Shown one piece after another: positions 1-11,888 of a stretch of 64,000 bases of DNA (position 1 is its first letter; every line of letters begins with the position of its first letter). Position numbers and translations under genes: made by a program. The notes beneath the pieces are model-generated. The model saw only the letters and a list, made by a program, of their open reading frames with translations, was not told the origin of the DNA and searched no databases. The stretch lies in NCBI GenBank assembly GCA_033819885.1, contig JAQYUZ010000007.1, forward strand, positions 1 through 64,000. Reading direction: 5' to 3'. This DNA comes from Microbotryomycetes sp. JL201 (taxonomy: Eukaryota > Basidiomycota > Microbotryomycetes).

Positions 1-2154
1 TTATTGGGTTATAGATTGATTTATAAAAGGTGGTTTTTTGGGGGGTTAATCGGTATTGGTGCGCCCCCCCCCCCCCCCCCCCCCCACAGCGCCCACGTCA
101 ACATACAAGCGCGCAATGAAGGCGACGTCGTGCCCGCCACAATTCTCAAACGTGTTGCAGATTCGTCCGGTGCCAAAGCAAGTGTCTTTTATTCTCGTGT
201 ACTCTCATATTCGACGATTCCTCACTGTCACAACCACAGTACTCTGTCCACAACGAGCCGGCGCAGCGCTATCAGGCTCCAGCGCCAGTCGTGAGCTAGC
301 TCATTCGTGCAGAAATACATCATGCGCCAGCTGACTTGCTGATTGGCGATCAAGTCATCGAGCTACGTTCCGATTGGCAGACCCGAGATTAAAGCCTCCC
401 GGCCTGTTGCACCTCCGACACCTGTCGGCACAGCCTACGAATCCAAGCGCAACGAGTTGCAAGACATCCGCGCGCAGTCTACAATCAACGCAGCAGCCGC
501 CAAGATTGCGACGGCACCTCCAATAGGCAGCGTTCCTGCCGCCAAGGACGTAACGCCGCCCGTGCCTCGGTCACCGGTGGGCAAAGTTGCATACGCGGCT
601 TAGTCGTGAGCTGAAGTCTCGTACTTTCAGGCTCCCGCCGCCGTCCCTTCTCCTCCGGCTGTGCCCTCAGACCCGCCCAGTGTTCAGTCGCCACCAGCTC
701 GGGCCGCAGAGACGGACAGACCAATGCCTGTGGTCAGTCAGGACGGCAGCCTCTGCCGCGAAAAGTCAATTCTGAATACGTGTATTGACAGGGTACCGCT
801 TACACTCCTGTGTCGCTGCCAAAACCTGGCAAGCTCGGAAACCGTTGGGGTCAGGCTGTCGCTCAACAACAAAGCGAGCGCGAAGCGGAGACGGGCGTCC
901 GCTCGGTTCCTTTCTCGTCAACGGCGACGACGCATTCTGTGCCCACGGCGTCATCTACTAGCTCGAAACCGCTGACGTGGTCTGAACGCCAAGCGTTGGC
1001 CAAGAAGGAAAGAGACGCAGAAGAAGCCGCAAGCCGAGCCGCTTCAGAAAAGTCCACAGTCAACGCAGCTACCGCCACTCCGGGCCTCGGTGGAGCGAGG
1101 CTGCCTCCGCGGCCCTCTTTCGATGATGATGACGATAACGAGCCATCAAACGCTGACGACGAAGTACGTCAATCTTCTGCCGCTTTGGTCATCTTTGGAT
1201 GAGTAGACTCATGGTGGTGATCCGGTATTTGACAGGACTTTGACACGCCGTCCTTGCCTCGGGCGACGCCACCTGCTCCGGCTGCACCACCTGCTCCGGC
1301 TGCACCACCTGCACCTCCTGCTCCGGCTGCACCACCTGCACCTCCTGCTCCGGCTGCACCACCTGCACCTCCGGCGCCGCCTGCTCCTCCTGCTCCTCCT
1401 GCACCTGCTGCGCCTCCGGCGCCGCCTGCTCCTCCTCTGTCAGGCCGCCAAGCATCATATTCCGAACAAGAAGAAACGCCTTCTCAGGACTTACAGAAGC
1501 TTTCCCTCAGTAACACCGCAGGCAAACGAGGTGAGTTTATCGAGAATGAATGTCGTTTCTCCCATTTATCGTTGCATTCTGATTTTTTTTCCGCGACGAC
1601 AACAGCACGCGTTTTGTACGATTATCAAAAGGATGAAGACAATGAGATGGATCTACATGAAGGTGAAGAGATTGTGGACGTTGAAGAGATTGACGAGGGT
1701 TGGTGGACCGCTCGATCGAAAGACGGTCAAAGGAGTGGATTGTTTCCTTGTAAGTCTTTGTCGATACTGACACTATCGGGTCGGAGAAATGTGAATCAAA
1801 GGGACCAAACTGACGGACGAGATGTGGGATACAGCGAATTATGTAGAGTTGGTCGAACCTCAAGAGACGCCGAGTTTTGTGCCGGCGGCTCCTCCCCCAC
1901 CTCCCATGCCGTCACGTCCCGAGCCCGTGTCAACCGAACCCGTCACGGAACCTGTGCACGAAGACGAAAATCAAGGCTCGACAGCTGTGGCTGTATACGA
2001 CTATGAAGCTGCCGAAGAAGGTGAATTGACTTTTTCGGAAGGACAGTCGATCGTAAAGATTGAATTTGTTAGTGAAGATTGGTGGCAAGGTACGAATCAG
2101 GAAACGGGCCAAGAAGGTGTCTTTCCGAGCAATTATGTAGAATTGCGCGAGTAG
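1..2154 (+). CDS. abp1: Actin-binding protein Abp1/drebrin-like, 5' end outside the window
   Basis: Cortical actin-patch adaptor that binds F-actin through an N-terminal ADF-H domain and recruits endocytic partners through SH3 domains. The first exon seen (from 90, after a cccacag acceptor) encodes the end of the ADF-H domain (HVNIQARNEGDVVPATIL then SSGAK). Later exons give a low-complexity linker, the NRWGQ motif typical of the family, a Pro/Ala repeat, and two SH3 domains (ARVLYDYQKD...NYVELVE and AVAVYDYEAAEE...NYVELRE) ending at the TAG at 2152-2154. Clear junctions are 1163/1236, 1530/1606 and 1749/1835. The junction 177/355 uses a GC donor (GCAAGT) and joins SSGAK to SSSYVPIG in frame. 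The donor near 582-594 is ambiguous. Two C-terminal SH3 domains instead of the single one of yeast Abp1 is a known variation. The gene is cut by the window edge, not visibly damaged. Confidence 0.9.
64..85 (+). repeat. 22-nt poly-C tract acting as polypyrimidine tract
   Basis: An unbroken run of C ends four bases before the splice acceptor (acag, 86-89) of the first visible abp1 exon. It takes the place of the usual mixed T/C tract. Homopolymers of this length are prone to slippage and to sequencing error, so its exact length is uncertain. Confidence 0.85.
1256..1437 (+). repeat. Pro/Ala-coding short tandem repeat inside abp1
   Basis: Units related to gctccggctgcaccacct are repeated with small variations and encode a run of PAPPAP-type residues between the Abp1 linker and the first SH3 domain. 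Proline-rich stretches in Abp1-type proteins are ligands for SH3 partners. The tandem nature suggests a length that varies between strains. Confidence 0.8.
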
Positions 2155-2337
2155 TAAAAAAAAAGTCACAAGAAAGGCGCGTGTCTGGTTTTTTTTGGTC
2201 GCACAAACGTTGAAATTGAAACTCGGAAAAAACAAAGTGATTGGTTTTTTTTACGACAAGAGAGGAAATAAGCAGGCCAAAACAGCAAAACGAGACTAGA
2301 TCTGACAACATGCAGCCTTTGATCGATTCGAGGTATT

Positions 2338-5300
2338 TCAAGCCGAATTCGAGTCTTGCTCAAACACATTGACCCGACAAAACGGACACTGTCTGTTGCG
2401 GGCGAGCCAAGATGTGATGCATTGTTCGTGAAATCTGTTTCGAGAAGGATCGAGTCAGTTCTTTCTGGTTTGAATGAAAGCAAGCAAGCCAAAAAACCGC
2501 AAGGTGGGCGGCAAGACTTGCGCGTGTAGACAATTTGGCAAAACGACTGCCAAGTCGTCAACCTTGAAGCGAGACAAGCAAATCTGCGAGGCACGATGAC
2601 GACATGCATCAATTAGGCCGTCCCGGGGCGCGCACTCATAGAAAAAGTGACTCACTCCGCAATCAACACAACGAACTCCGACGACGCTCAATTTGACTTT
2701 GACCTTGCCATACTTGTCGACTCGTCTTCTTTCGCATTCAACTCTTGCGACAGCCAAAGTTTCCAACTCTTCTTGAGTGGCTCCCGGTGGTTTGGCGGGT
2801 CCCATCACCTCACCCAGCAAGTTCAAGTCCTGCCGGAGCAATGGTTGAGCACAGACTTCGACAGCGAACAGAAAGATACAAAGCCTTATCGGAAATGCAT
2901 CAAGATAAGGTCACGTGACTTACATCGTAGTTGGTACCGTCGTCGCCAGCGCCGTTGGAACCAGCTTGATCACGCTCCAAACGGGCCAACAACAGATCAA
3001 GTTCCGTGAATTGTCCAAGCTCTTGAGCTTGAATGTTTGTGGCATGAGCTTGGTCTGTAGACTCTGCTCTTGACGTTTCGGCAGAATTTGTATCTTGCAT
3101 ATTCGTCGTTGAAACAGTTCGCGTCGTCGACTCTGGTCTTGCACTCGTCGTCGTCGATCCGAATTGCCTGACTGGTTCTTCTGGCAACTCATCAATACTG
3201 CTTGCACCGCTTCTTGTCCTCTGCATAGCTTCGCTCTCCCTGTCTGCCTCGACCGAGCGACCTCGCATCACGGTACCTTCCAACCTGTCCAAAGCTTGAC
3301 GTCTTTGTCTCGCCACTTCTTCGTCATCATCATCTTGACGTCCCATCAATTGAGACAGAGCATCTCGTCTTGGTGAACCGCCATGTGACAAAGTCCAAGA
3401 TAACGGCGCTCCATAAACGTCTGCTGAACTCGATGGAGGAATCGGTAAAGGCCTTCTGCGAACAGACAAACTTGCTGCAGGAAAGGGTGCAGACGAAAAC
3501 CTGCTTGAAGCTGCAACAAGGGGAGGCGGCGGCGGAGCAGGTCGTCGATGAACTGACGGACGTCGTTGTAGAGGCTGTGTCGTCGATGACTGTGTAAGCA
3601 CGCCGGGCGCCAAAGGAACCCGTTCGTGCTCAGACCGGGAATGTTTGAGTAGTTCCGGGTCCGAAGCTGAAAACAGAGGCTGACGCGCGACGGGTTGAGT
3701 ACTCGCCGACATTTGACTTGAGACTCGAGAGGGAGGTACAGGCGGCGGCAATCTTCGAGGCGAGGAAGACCCTACTGGATGCGCAGGCTCGGCCATGCGA
3801 GGTATTTGCTGGGGAGAAAGGGCTCGTGGAGGCGTCCATCGTAAAGGCAGCATGTTCTCCTCGACGCTGACATGCGTAGATGAGATTCTGTCCGGACGCG
3901 TAGGTGAGCGAGAAGGTGAAGCAGGTGAATCTAATACAGGAGCGGACACGAACGAAGCAATGTTGCCGATCGCCGGCGACCTCGTCAAGCTGCTTCGCAC
4001 TGAGGCGGCTTGTTGGACAGCAGGCAGGGGCGTTGACGAGCCTGGCAATGATGGTGCCGACAAAGGCGGGGGAGTCTCGGATCGTGTCGAAGCAAGCACG
4101 AGCTCTGTACGCGGCTCTTCAAGCGTGCCCTGGCTCAACGAGCTGTGTTGCGAGGCATTCGCAAGAAACCCGGACGGCTTTGAGCTTTCGGTAAACTGCC
4201 GATTGAGAGTATCGGGCATATCCTGGTCACATCTTTCGCCAGTTTCAAGCGCCACGGCGGGTTCTGTCGCACTTCGTTGCTCTGTAGAGACGCGTTCCGC
4301 CCCTGCTCCCTGCTCATGTCTGGCAGTCTCCTCGGCCGGACTCGTTCCAGCTCGCTCGGGGTTTGTTTTCATTGCTGCCATTCTCCGTTCGGCAGCTTCT
4401 GCGAATTGTCGGTGAGCAGAGACGGGGACAGTCCTCGCCGGCGACGACGTTATGTCGTCATCGGACTCTTCTTCTTCTGTCTCCGCTTCTGCGATGGTAT
4501 TGAAAAGTGCGCCGTCGTTCTGACGTTGCTGTGACTGCCCAGACAGTGCCCCGTGAAACATGGCCTCTGATTCGCTAGCCTTTGCCTCCTCCGGCTCTTC
4601 GACGACAGCTTCGGTTTGCCGGACGGTATGCAAGTCGGCCTCTGCCGCTCTCCTCCTTTCTGCAGCTAGTGCGATTTTGCGCCCGGCATAGATCGACAAC
4701 GCTCTGGCAACTCTCGGTCCGTCCCTTGCTGCTTCTCCGTATTGGTCTTGAGTATGTTGCGCCAAGTCCGCTTCGCCTGTTTGCACTCGCTGGGCAGTCA
4801 AGTCGAGTCCAGCAAGGTCGTCAACGACGCTCGCCGACACTGAAATGACGTTGCTCGCCGATGCGGCTTTCCTTCTCGCCAAATCTCTTCCGATTCTGAC
4901 CTCCAAGTCGAGTCCGGCGAGACGGTCTTGTTCCCAAGCGACGCTGAAAGGGTCGGGCCCGGTCAGTAGGTCGGGTGACGGAGGAGTTTCGGGGTTCAGA
5001 GTTGGCAGCGGAATGTTTGTTGTCGCTGGAAAGTCAATGTTGGACGGCGCTTGTTGGTCCTGGTTTGACGCAGGTTGCTCATCGAGTTCAAAAAGGGAAG
5101 GAGTTGTTGGTCGACTGTGTCCGGCCTCGTTGTCTCGTGTGTCGTTGGTATGAGCAGGATACGCTGGCGGTGGCGAGTCGAGCAAAGCCGGCACGAGAGA
5201 TGCGTGCGAATCGATCTGCTGTGTAGAGCTCGGAAATGCGAGAGATGCTTGCTCGGTGATCGCCGCTGACCCTGGTTCGATCTGCGTTCCAAGTGGTGGC

Positions 5301-6048
5301 GCTGAGATTGGTGCCACTGAGGCGCAGATCACAGTCAGCAATCGTGGCGCGTTCGTCGGGGAACTGTCACCCGGTACGACTCACGCTCTGTTCTGGACGG
5401 TGTTGTCGATGCCTGAGAGGACGAAGCAAGTGTGTCGAGGCTGCGATTGCTGCTGCGCGACCTTGCGATCGGTCTCGGAGCCAGGATTGGCGGTTCCGGG
5501 GGCGGAGGCGCGGCTGACGTGCCTACGCCGAGCGCCTGTTGCTCGTCTGACGTTGTTGCGGTGCTCCTGCGCCCTGCGTTGATGACGGCGTCGAGGATGG
5601 CGGCGTCTGGTTTGCGTTGCCTGGACGAGTGCTGCTGCTGTGACTGCTGTTGCTGCTTGCGCGCCTTTTTGACCTTGTTGGGAGTCTTGTGGGGTTGTTG
5701 TTGCGCCAATGTGTTGTGCTCGTCGACTGTTCCTGCTGTGCGCTGTCGGCCGAGGTTGTCCGGTGGGACGAGCGTCAGCTGTCCGTGCGCATTGCGGACG
5801 ACGTGGGTCAGGTACGGCGCTTCTTGCGCGACAGCATTGTTGTTGGCTGATCCTCTCGTCGTTGCCGCTGAAGCTGCGCGCGTCGTTGCGGCCGGCGTTG
5901 CCGTCAAGTCGAGCGATGAGCTCGAGCCTGGGCCGCTGTAGTACATGGGCGCATCGCCTACGTCGTCTTGATGATTGTGCTGGCGAGAGTGCTTGACTGC
6001 TCTACTGCTCGCCTTGAGCTTGTCGCTGGCCCATGCAGGCGCGCTCAT
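2338..6048 (-). CDS. Large RING-H2 finger protein, probable E3 ubiquitin ligase
   Basis: Five exons (6048-5385, 5316-2924, 2829-2656, 2583-2522, 2434-2338) close in frame to about 1,129 residues. The first thousand are low complexity: Ser, Pro, Ala, Gln and Glu rich, with PPPPP and RRPLPIPP-type tracts and no fold that I recognise. The last hundred hold a conserved segment (NLLGEVMGPAKPPGAT) and a RING-H2 finger, built over three exons, reading CGICLSRF...NCLHAFHEQC...CPFC, with all eight metal ligands present. Intron 4 has a GC donor (GCAAGT, 2516-2521), and only this junction gives CLH|AFHEQC. RING-H2 proteins of this type transfer ubiquitin from an E2, and the substrate is not predictable here. 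An upstream in-frame ATG at 6156 is possible, but MSAPAWASD at 6048 is preferred. The protein is divergent from the polo kinase gene. Confidence 0.8.
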
Positions 6049-6473
6049 GCCATCACCGGCAATAGTGGCACTGTACAAGCCCAAGCCGCGCGTACGTCTA
6101 TGACGTTGCGCCAGCCAAAGTCGTCGCGACGACAGCATCATGAAAATGGCGTGCAATTTACATCAAGCACACCTTGAATCCGTCCGCACACGATCGACAG
6201 CTTCTGTCATCTATCTGGACGCCACAACGTTGATCTCGTGCAGAGCGCCAAAGTCACGTGCCGGACGAATATCCGGTACATGTCGAGGCGGCTTTTACCT
6301 CAAGAGTACGCACGGTGAATGTCATCTTGCGGGCAATCAGACTCGCAAGCAGTCGATGTCAGGCGATTCGTATCGAATGCAGCTGCGCATGTTGAGTGAA
6401 AGTCGGATTCGTCGTCCTCGCGTTCCTGCCAAGCGCGACCTTGCGCGCTCCCGGGCCACGCCAGTTGTCAGCC

Positions 6474-9400
6474 ATGTTGGTGGCACGCACACCAGTCACC
6501 CTTGACGAGCCGCGGCTGGTGACTGCGCACAGGACGTCGTCGCTTGCTTCGGTGGAACCGCGCTCGGCACCACCAACGTCGACGACGGCGATAGCCAGCT
6601 CGAGCCGGCCGTCTACAATGTCGTCAGTCTCAACAGCACCCACTCTGTCGAGGTCAACGTCTCCTGTCGAGCAGCACAAGCTGTTGCCAGCGCAAAAGAC
6701 GGCCCCGGCCGGCGGCCGACCGGACAAGGCAAAGCTCACAGAGCAGTGGGGTCCGCCGCCAGATGTCATCACAAGAGGAAACACGCTGCTACACCGGGGC
6801 AGGCTGCTCGGAGAGGTCAGTTCACCGAGATACGACGGTACGCTCACGCGAGTGCGCGCTCACTCAACTTTTGCGTTTGTACACGACATCTGTCATCAGG
6901 GCGGGTTCGCACGAGTGTACATGTGCACAGAAGTAGATCAGCAAGCGGCCAAGGCACTCAAGGTTATTGCAAAAGAACAGCTCAAATCAACAAAGAACAA
7001 GAGCAAGGTCAGCCAGCGAGCTGAACCTCGGCCATTCGCCAGCGCAAACTGACACGCGCGCATCTGCAACGATCAGCTGTTCGGAGAGATCAAGATTCAC
7101 CAAGCCATGATCCATCCAAACATCATCTCGTTCGAGCACTGCTTCGAAGACGAAGGCTGCGTCTATATGCAGCTCGAATTGTGCGCGAATGGCGTAGGTC
7201 CCTGTTTCTCGCACGCATAGACCACTGGTCCGACAGCTCATGTGGTTGTTCGACCAGTCTATGCTCGACTTGCTCAGAAGACGAAAAAGATACACTGAAC
7301 CCGAGGCACGGTTCTACCTCGTCCAACTCATAGGCGCTTGCGAGTACATGCACTCGAACTCTGTCATCCACCGCGACTTGAAGCTTGGCAACCTCATGCT
7401 CGACGCCGCTATGAATTTGCGCGTCGGCGACTTTGGGCTTGCCGCCCTCGTCAAGTTCCCCGGTGAACGAAAAAAGTGAGGCCTCGGGAGAAGGGGTCGC
7501 AACGCGAACATCAACAATTTTTGATGCTGACAGACTGCTCCTCGCCACAGGACAATTTGTGGCACGCCAAACTACATTGCACCTGAAATTTTGTTCGATA
7601 CGACAAACGGACACTCTTTCGAGGTTGACATTTGGAGTATAGGCGTCATCCTGTGAGTAGAGCCCGCTTGACTGTCAATGGCGCTAGCTGACGTCGATTT
7701 CGGGCAGCTATACTCTTCTCGTGGGTAAGCCTCCGTTTCAGACAAAGGAAGTCAAGCAAATCTACAGGTGAGATTGCTATCGGTGCGAGCAAAATCCGTT
7801 GACTCCACTAATACCGGATCTCGCCAGGAACATCAAAGCGCTCAACTACGAGTTTCCGCCCGACGTTGACCTTTCCCCCGAGGCTATCGAGCTTGTCGCA
7901 TCCATTCTGACTCAACAGCCTGAGAACAGACCGACGCTTTCTGCCATCCTCGATCACGCCTGGTTCAAGTCAGGACCATTCCCATCCGCTATACCCGTAC
8001 AGGCGATGCATGGCGTGCCGGAATATCGCAAGATATCAGCCAGGGCATCACTGCGCAACTTTGAAGCTGTCAAAGCAAGTTCCGGCTTGGGATCTCGAAC
8101 GACGACAATAGACAAGCAAGATGTGGCGGACGAAGCGCGGGTGCAGGAGCAAAGTGCGCCTCTGGCACAAATTGCAGAAGTAGATGACGACGCAACTACG
8201 TCGAAAGCGAAGCAGAGCGTCGTTGCGCACAAGGTGGCTAGTCCACCGAGAGTCAGAACAGCCTCGACGCGGGAGGTCAGAGGCATGGAGAAGGAGGTGG
8301 AGCGAGCGCTGGCACCGGACAGCCCAATATCAGATCTACTCAGGTCAGGATACACTGTTCGACGACCATCGACGTTGCATGACTGATGCGAAATTCTTAC
8401 GGCAGATCCGCGCGCAAGCCTCTAATGGTATCGCCGAGGACGGCAGCCGGTCTGAACACAAAGACATCTGGTGGCAGAGGCTTGTTCACTGCATCAGCTT
8501 CGGCCAATGCCGAGCCCAAATTTCCTGCTCGTTCCACTAGCCTGCCGAAACCGGCGGCTGCGACGAGTGCTAGATCCCTCGACGCCAAAGAGAATGAGCC
8601 CGCGAGGAACCAGACACACACAAGTAGGCATCAGAGAAAAAGTGCTATGACGGCGTCAGTGTTATCTCCGAGTCGACGAGCGAATGTTGAGACCGTGGTG
8701 GAGACCGTGGACGAGCGAGCGGACGCGAGTGCAAGCAAACAAGCTAGAACGGCTGAAGCAATCTCGAGTGAGCTGTCGCTAGATTCCGGATTTTTTTGCC
8801 TGGTGGCTGACACCGGAGCGTTAGCTCGCTACCCTGCTCGCGAACTGTACGAAGCGACGTGGCAGACTCTCGACGCCGCCTTGACGATCCGCACGCGCGA
8901 CGACCTCGAAGCGTTACCTATCGTTGCCAATGCAGAAGCTCCAAAGGTTTTCATCACGTCTTGGGTCGACTATACGCACAAATACGGTACGGCGTACAGT
9001 TTGACAGACGGCACGGCAGGCCTGTATTTCAACGACAGCACGACGATGGTGCTCTCGCCGGACAAGGTGTACGTTGTTGTACTAGCTTCGTTAATTGCCC
9101 TGCTGATCACTGCCTTCCTAGACACTTTGACTATATCTCTAATCGCAAAGGCAATGTGTACTCCCGAAGGCACTACACAACTCAGTCTCACCCGGAAGAC
9201 TTGTCGCGCAAATCGTACTTGCTCGAGTATTTCGAGGACTATATGGCGAAGACGTTGACGAGGGACGTAAGCTGGACGTTTGTCGACCAAGAGAGGATCA
9301 AGAACATGGATTTCTTGGTCAAATACTACCGAATGAAGAACGCCATCGTGTTCAAATTGTCCAATCAAGTCCTTCAGGTGCGCATTTTGTTAGACTTGAC

Positions 9401-9738
9401 CTGATTGTCTATCGCTGGCCAACACTCATTCGATCTGGCAGTTCAACTTTTACGACCACACGAAAATTCTTTTGACCGATCGAGGAACCGTCATCACGTA
9501 TATCTCACCTTCGTTCAAACTCAAAACCTGCTCGATCGGTGAAATGTTCCGGCAGGCTCTCAAGTTGGGCTATTACTCAAAGACCGCTCCCAGTCCGAAA
9601 CACGACCAAGCGGGATCAAGATTGGAAGAAATTCGATTGATTGCTACCAAACTGGAATATTGTAGGGACGTGTTGAAGAGTTTGAGTTTGAGAAAGACTC
9701 AACAGGCGCAAAAGCAGCAGCAGCAGCAGCAGCATTGA
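6474..9738 (+). CDS. plo1: Polo-like kinase (Cdc5/Plo1)
   Basis: Mitotic serine/threonine kinase acting at spindle poles, kinetochores and division site. Ten exons (6474-6815, 6900-7007, 7077-7193, 7258-7475, 7551-7652, 7708-7767, 7828-8343, 8406-9068, 9122-9377, 9442-9738) sum to 892 residues with no remainder. Kinase domain lies at about 110-370: glycine loop LLGEGGFARVY, ALK lysine, [12 protein letters not shown] catalytic loop, DFGLA, activation segment [12 protein letters not shown], and [10 protein letters not shown] long disordered linker follows, then two polo boxes at about 665-740 ([24 protein letters not shown]) and 755-850 ([21 protein letters not shown]). Polo boxes bind phosphorylated partners. 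The C terminus is a short poly-Q tract. The protein is longer than yeast Cdc5 (about 705) because of the N-terminal and linker extensions. The start MLVARTP is chosen as the first methionine clear of the upstream divergent gene. Confidence 0.95.
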
Positions 9739-10160
9739 CGTGGATTGCATGTATTATCTCTCTCATGGTATCTTTCGTGCTCTGTCGGATGGATATGTGT
9801 CTGTGGGATTCATTTTAAACGTATTTTTGCATTGTTTTGTCTTCATTTGCATTCAATTGGCCTTTCAAGCTTTGATGCCCAGGGACGGATCCGATGGGCC
9901 CCTGCAGTCTTGCTTGCCAATAATGATCTAGCTCGGTCAGTCGGAAAGCCAGACACGCCCTCGACGTGCTGTGTAACCAAGTCTCTTGCCCAACTGATCA
10001 CCGATGTTCAGCGCTCGTTCGTTGAAACTTTAAAGGTCTCGCTGCGCGCCGATCACTGTCTGTCATGGACAGCAGTTGATGGGGAGCTCAATTGGTTGAA
10101 GTGCTGCAGGGACAAAGTCCGCGCGCGAGATAACCCAAGTTATTACGTTCGAGTTTCCTC

Positions 10161-10192
10161 TTTTTTTTTTTTTTTCTCTTTTTTTTTTTTTT
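10161..10192 (+). repeat. T-rich tract, two poly-T runs split by a ctc
   Basis: About fifteen T, then a short ctc interruption, then about fourteen T. It lies some 420 bp past the polo kinase stop codon, outside any gene I can support. Confidence 0.8.
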
Positions 10193-11088
10193 GCTGTTGC
10201 TTTAAAGGTTGTCAGTCTGATTCAGTCAGGTTAGTACTTGATGATTGGTGTCAATTAGTGTCTCATTACAGTTTTATTCGCGGCAGCCCATGACAGCACG
10301 CTCGGTGGACGCCGCACGAGCTGCTCCATTAGTTTGTCGAACTGGGCGTTTCAAAACAGTGCATCGGAGCTGATCGTGACAAGCGCAATGCCTCGAGGTG
10401 CTATCCCAGGGACATTGTCATGGATGAATCAAAAATGGTGCTGAGGCTGCGCGCGGGCGGGCTTGCGCTGCTCGAAGCTGGGTTCGCAGATAGACCAGAG
10501 TTTGAGTGAGTAAGTGTATTGGAAGAGCTCCGCCACAGCCACCCAAACTTGCTGGAGGCTTCCCTCAGCTGCTATCCTATGTCCAAAACATTCCCAATAG
10601 GTCTCTACCCACGAGCCTGTTTCAAAGTGGTACCCTTGCTTCCCTCCACAGAGGAGGGTGGCTATCGAGTTTCGGAGAAACTCTGCCATGCACGGTTCCA
10701 TATGACCTTTGGCCTTTCACCTCACAAAGAGGAAAGCAGTCAGTTACTGAAAGACTGCTAAACAATGGTGCAGCTTAGTCCACCACCCAAATGCGAAGGC
10801 ATGGGACGGCTTACATTCGTTCATGAGGCTATCCTGGCTGTCAACACTGAATTGTAAGGCTGCATCAGGGGGTTGGCAATTGAACTGAACTTTCTCTCCA
10901 AGTTGAGCTTGGTGCACAGTTGGTCACCTGAGAACTGCCGGACACGCTAGCATGTATGCCAGTGCAGAAGGAGCTGACTATGCTATCATGCCACTACTGA
11001 CAGCAAAAAAAGCCAGATTTCCGACCTCGGAGACTAGAAAAGCCCTGCTGAAGGAAGTGCCATAGTGTCATGTATGGGTATACGCAAC

Positions 11089-11107
11089 ACTAGTAAACTT
11101 TACTAGT
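11089..11107. repeat. 19-bp near-perfect palindrome
   Basis: ACTAGTAAA and TTTACTAGT face each other with one base between them. This is a perfect 9-bp inverted repeat that could form a cruciform or hairpin. It lies just upstream of the gag-like remnant and is not within a recognisable gene. Confidence 0.85.
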
Positions 11108-11700
11108 CAGACCTGGATCAACTTTGAGAGAGGTTCACAGACCCCTCAAGTTTCGGGAAAAGTCAGGAAACACTTTGTCAAGTGGAGGCCTGACTCCTGA
11201 GCGCAAACTCCGCGGAGCTTGCTGACCAGGACCAACTCGAGCCTCTCGCTCTCTCCTTCCCAAACATTTCCGACTACGGCCCGAATGACCGGCTAACAAT
11301 TTTTTAATTGACAGTTCCCGAGCTGACCTAGCCAACGGCAAGGTGAATAACGCGATCAGCAGCAACGCTACTAGCGTTGAAATGGACACGGACAACGCCA
11401 GCCAAGTCGAAATGGCCACCAACTGGGACGACTTGGAGCCAGACGAGTTGTTGGGCCCCGTGATGGACATTGAGGCGTCGGCCTCGGGCAAGAAGGTCAA
11501 AAAGTCCAAGTCCAAGAAGCGCAAATTGGATAAAGGTGCGATCGAAGAGGAGCATGTGCGCCGGGAGGCTCGAGACTAGCGATCCCGGCAGAGGTGACTG
11601 ATCATTCAATGAACAGAACATGACACCGACGAAGGCAGGCCCGAAGCCCGCAAACGCCGAGCTCGACAAGCTGCTTCAAGCCATTACCGCGTCGACGGTT

Positions 11701-11802
11701 CAGATGGAGGACATTAAGGAAACGTCAGCAAGCGATGGACGAAAAGCTGGCTGCATCGACGACCCCTTCGGCTACGGCCGGGCTGAAGATGGCAAAGACG
11801 CT
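11701..11802 (+). repeat. Inverted repeat, left arm
   Basis: About 100 bp that reappear in reverse complement at 11889-11990. The core 11722-11789 (68 bp) matches 11903-11970 base for base as I read it, and the flanks on both sides match with scattered differences. A spacer of about 86 bp separates the arms. Confidence 0.9.
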
Positions 11803-11888
11803 CCCGAAGTTTGTCTTTGAAGGCACGGACTGCTCGAAGGACGAGCTCGATGCGATCTTTGACAAAATCAGGATCGACGTTTCCGCCA

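Larger units (their letters stand above)
9739..11339. other. Gene-poor interval between polo kinase and retroelement remnant
   Basis: No convincing coding region on either strand over 1.6 kb. Reading frames of 60-180 codons exist but have erratic composition and no family resemblance. The stretch holds the polo kinase 3' region, a T/C tract at 10161-10192, a 7-bp hairpin at about 10735-10759 (agcagtc...gactgct) and a 19-bp palindrome at 11089-11107. From about 10430 onward it may be degraded transposable-element sequence or a structured noncoding RNA. I can support neither. Confidence 0.5.

Noticed and set aside
3795-4415. 206-codon open frame on the plus strand inside the RING-H2 gene
   Set aside because: It lies fully antisense to the long disordered exon, has no family resemblance and no splice context. 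Low-complexity Ser/Ala codons leave such frames by chance.
9121-9122. Polo kinase donor at the earlier GTGTAC (9067)
   Set aside because: It puts polo box 1 out of frame with the next exon. The donor GTACGT two bases later gives DKVHFDY and closes the full coding length.
9745-10293. 182-codon plus-strand frame after the polo kinase gene
   Set aside because: Runs through a T tract giving poly-Phe, has erratic composition and no homology that I recognise. Treated as noncoding.
10429-10701. 90-codon minus-strand frame in the gene-poor island
   Set aside because: Protein-like in places but with no known family, no partner exons and no regulatory context.
10690-10800. Possible U5-like loop (gcctttcac) or RNase P-like motifs (ggcttac)
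   Set aside because: Only short chance-level matches. No flanking conserved stems or Sm site could be traced, so no RNA gene is claimed.
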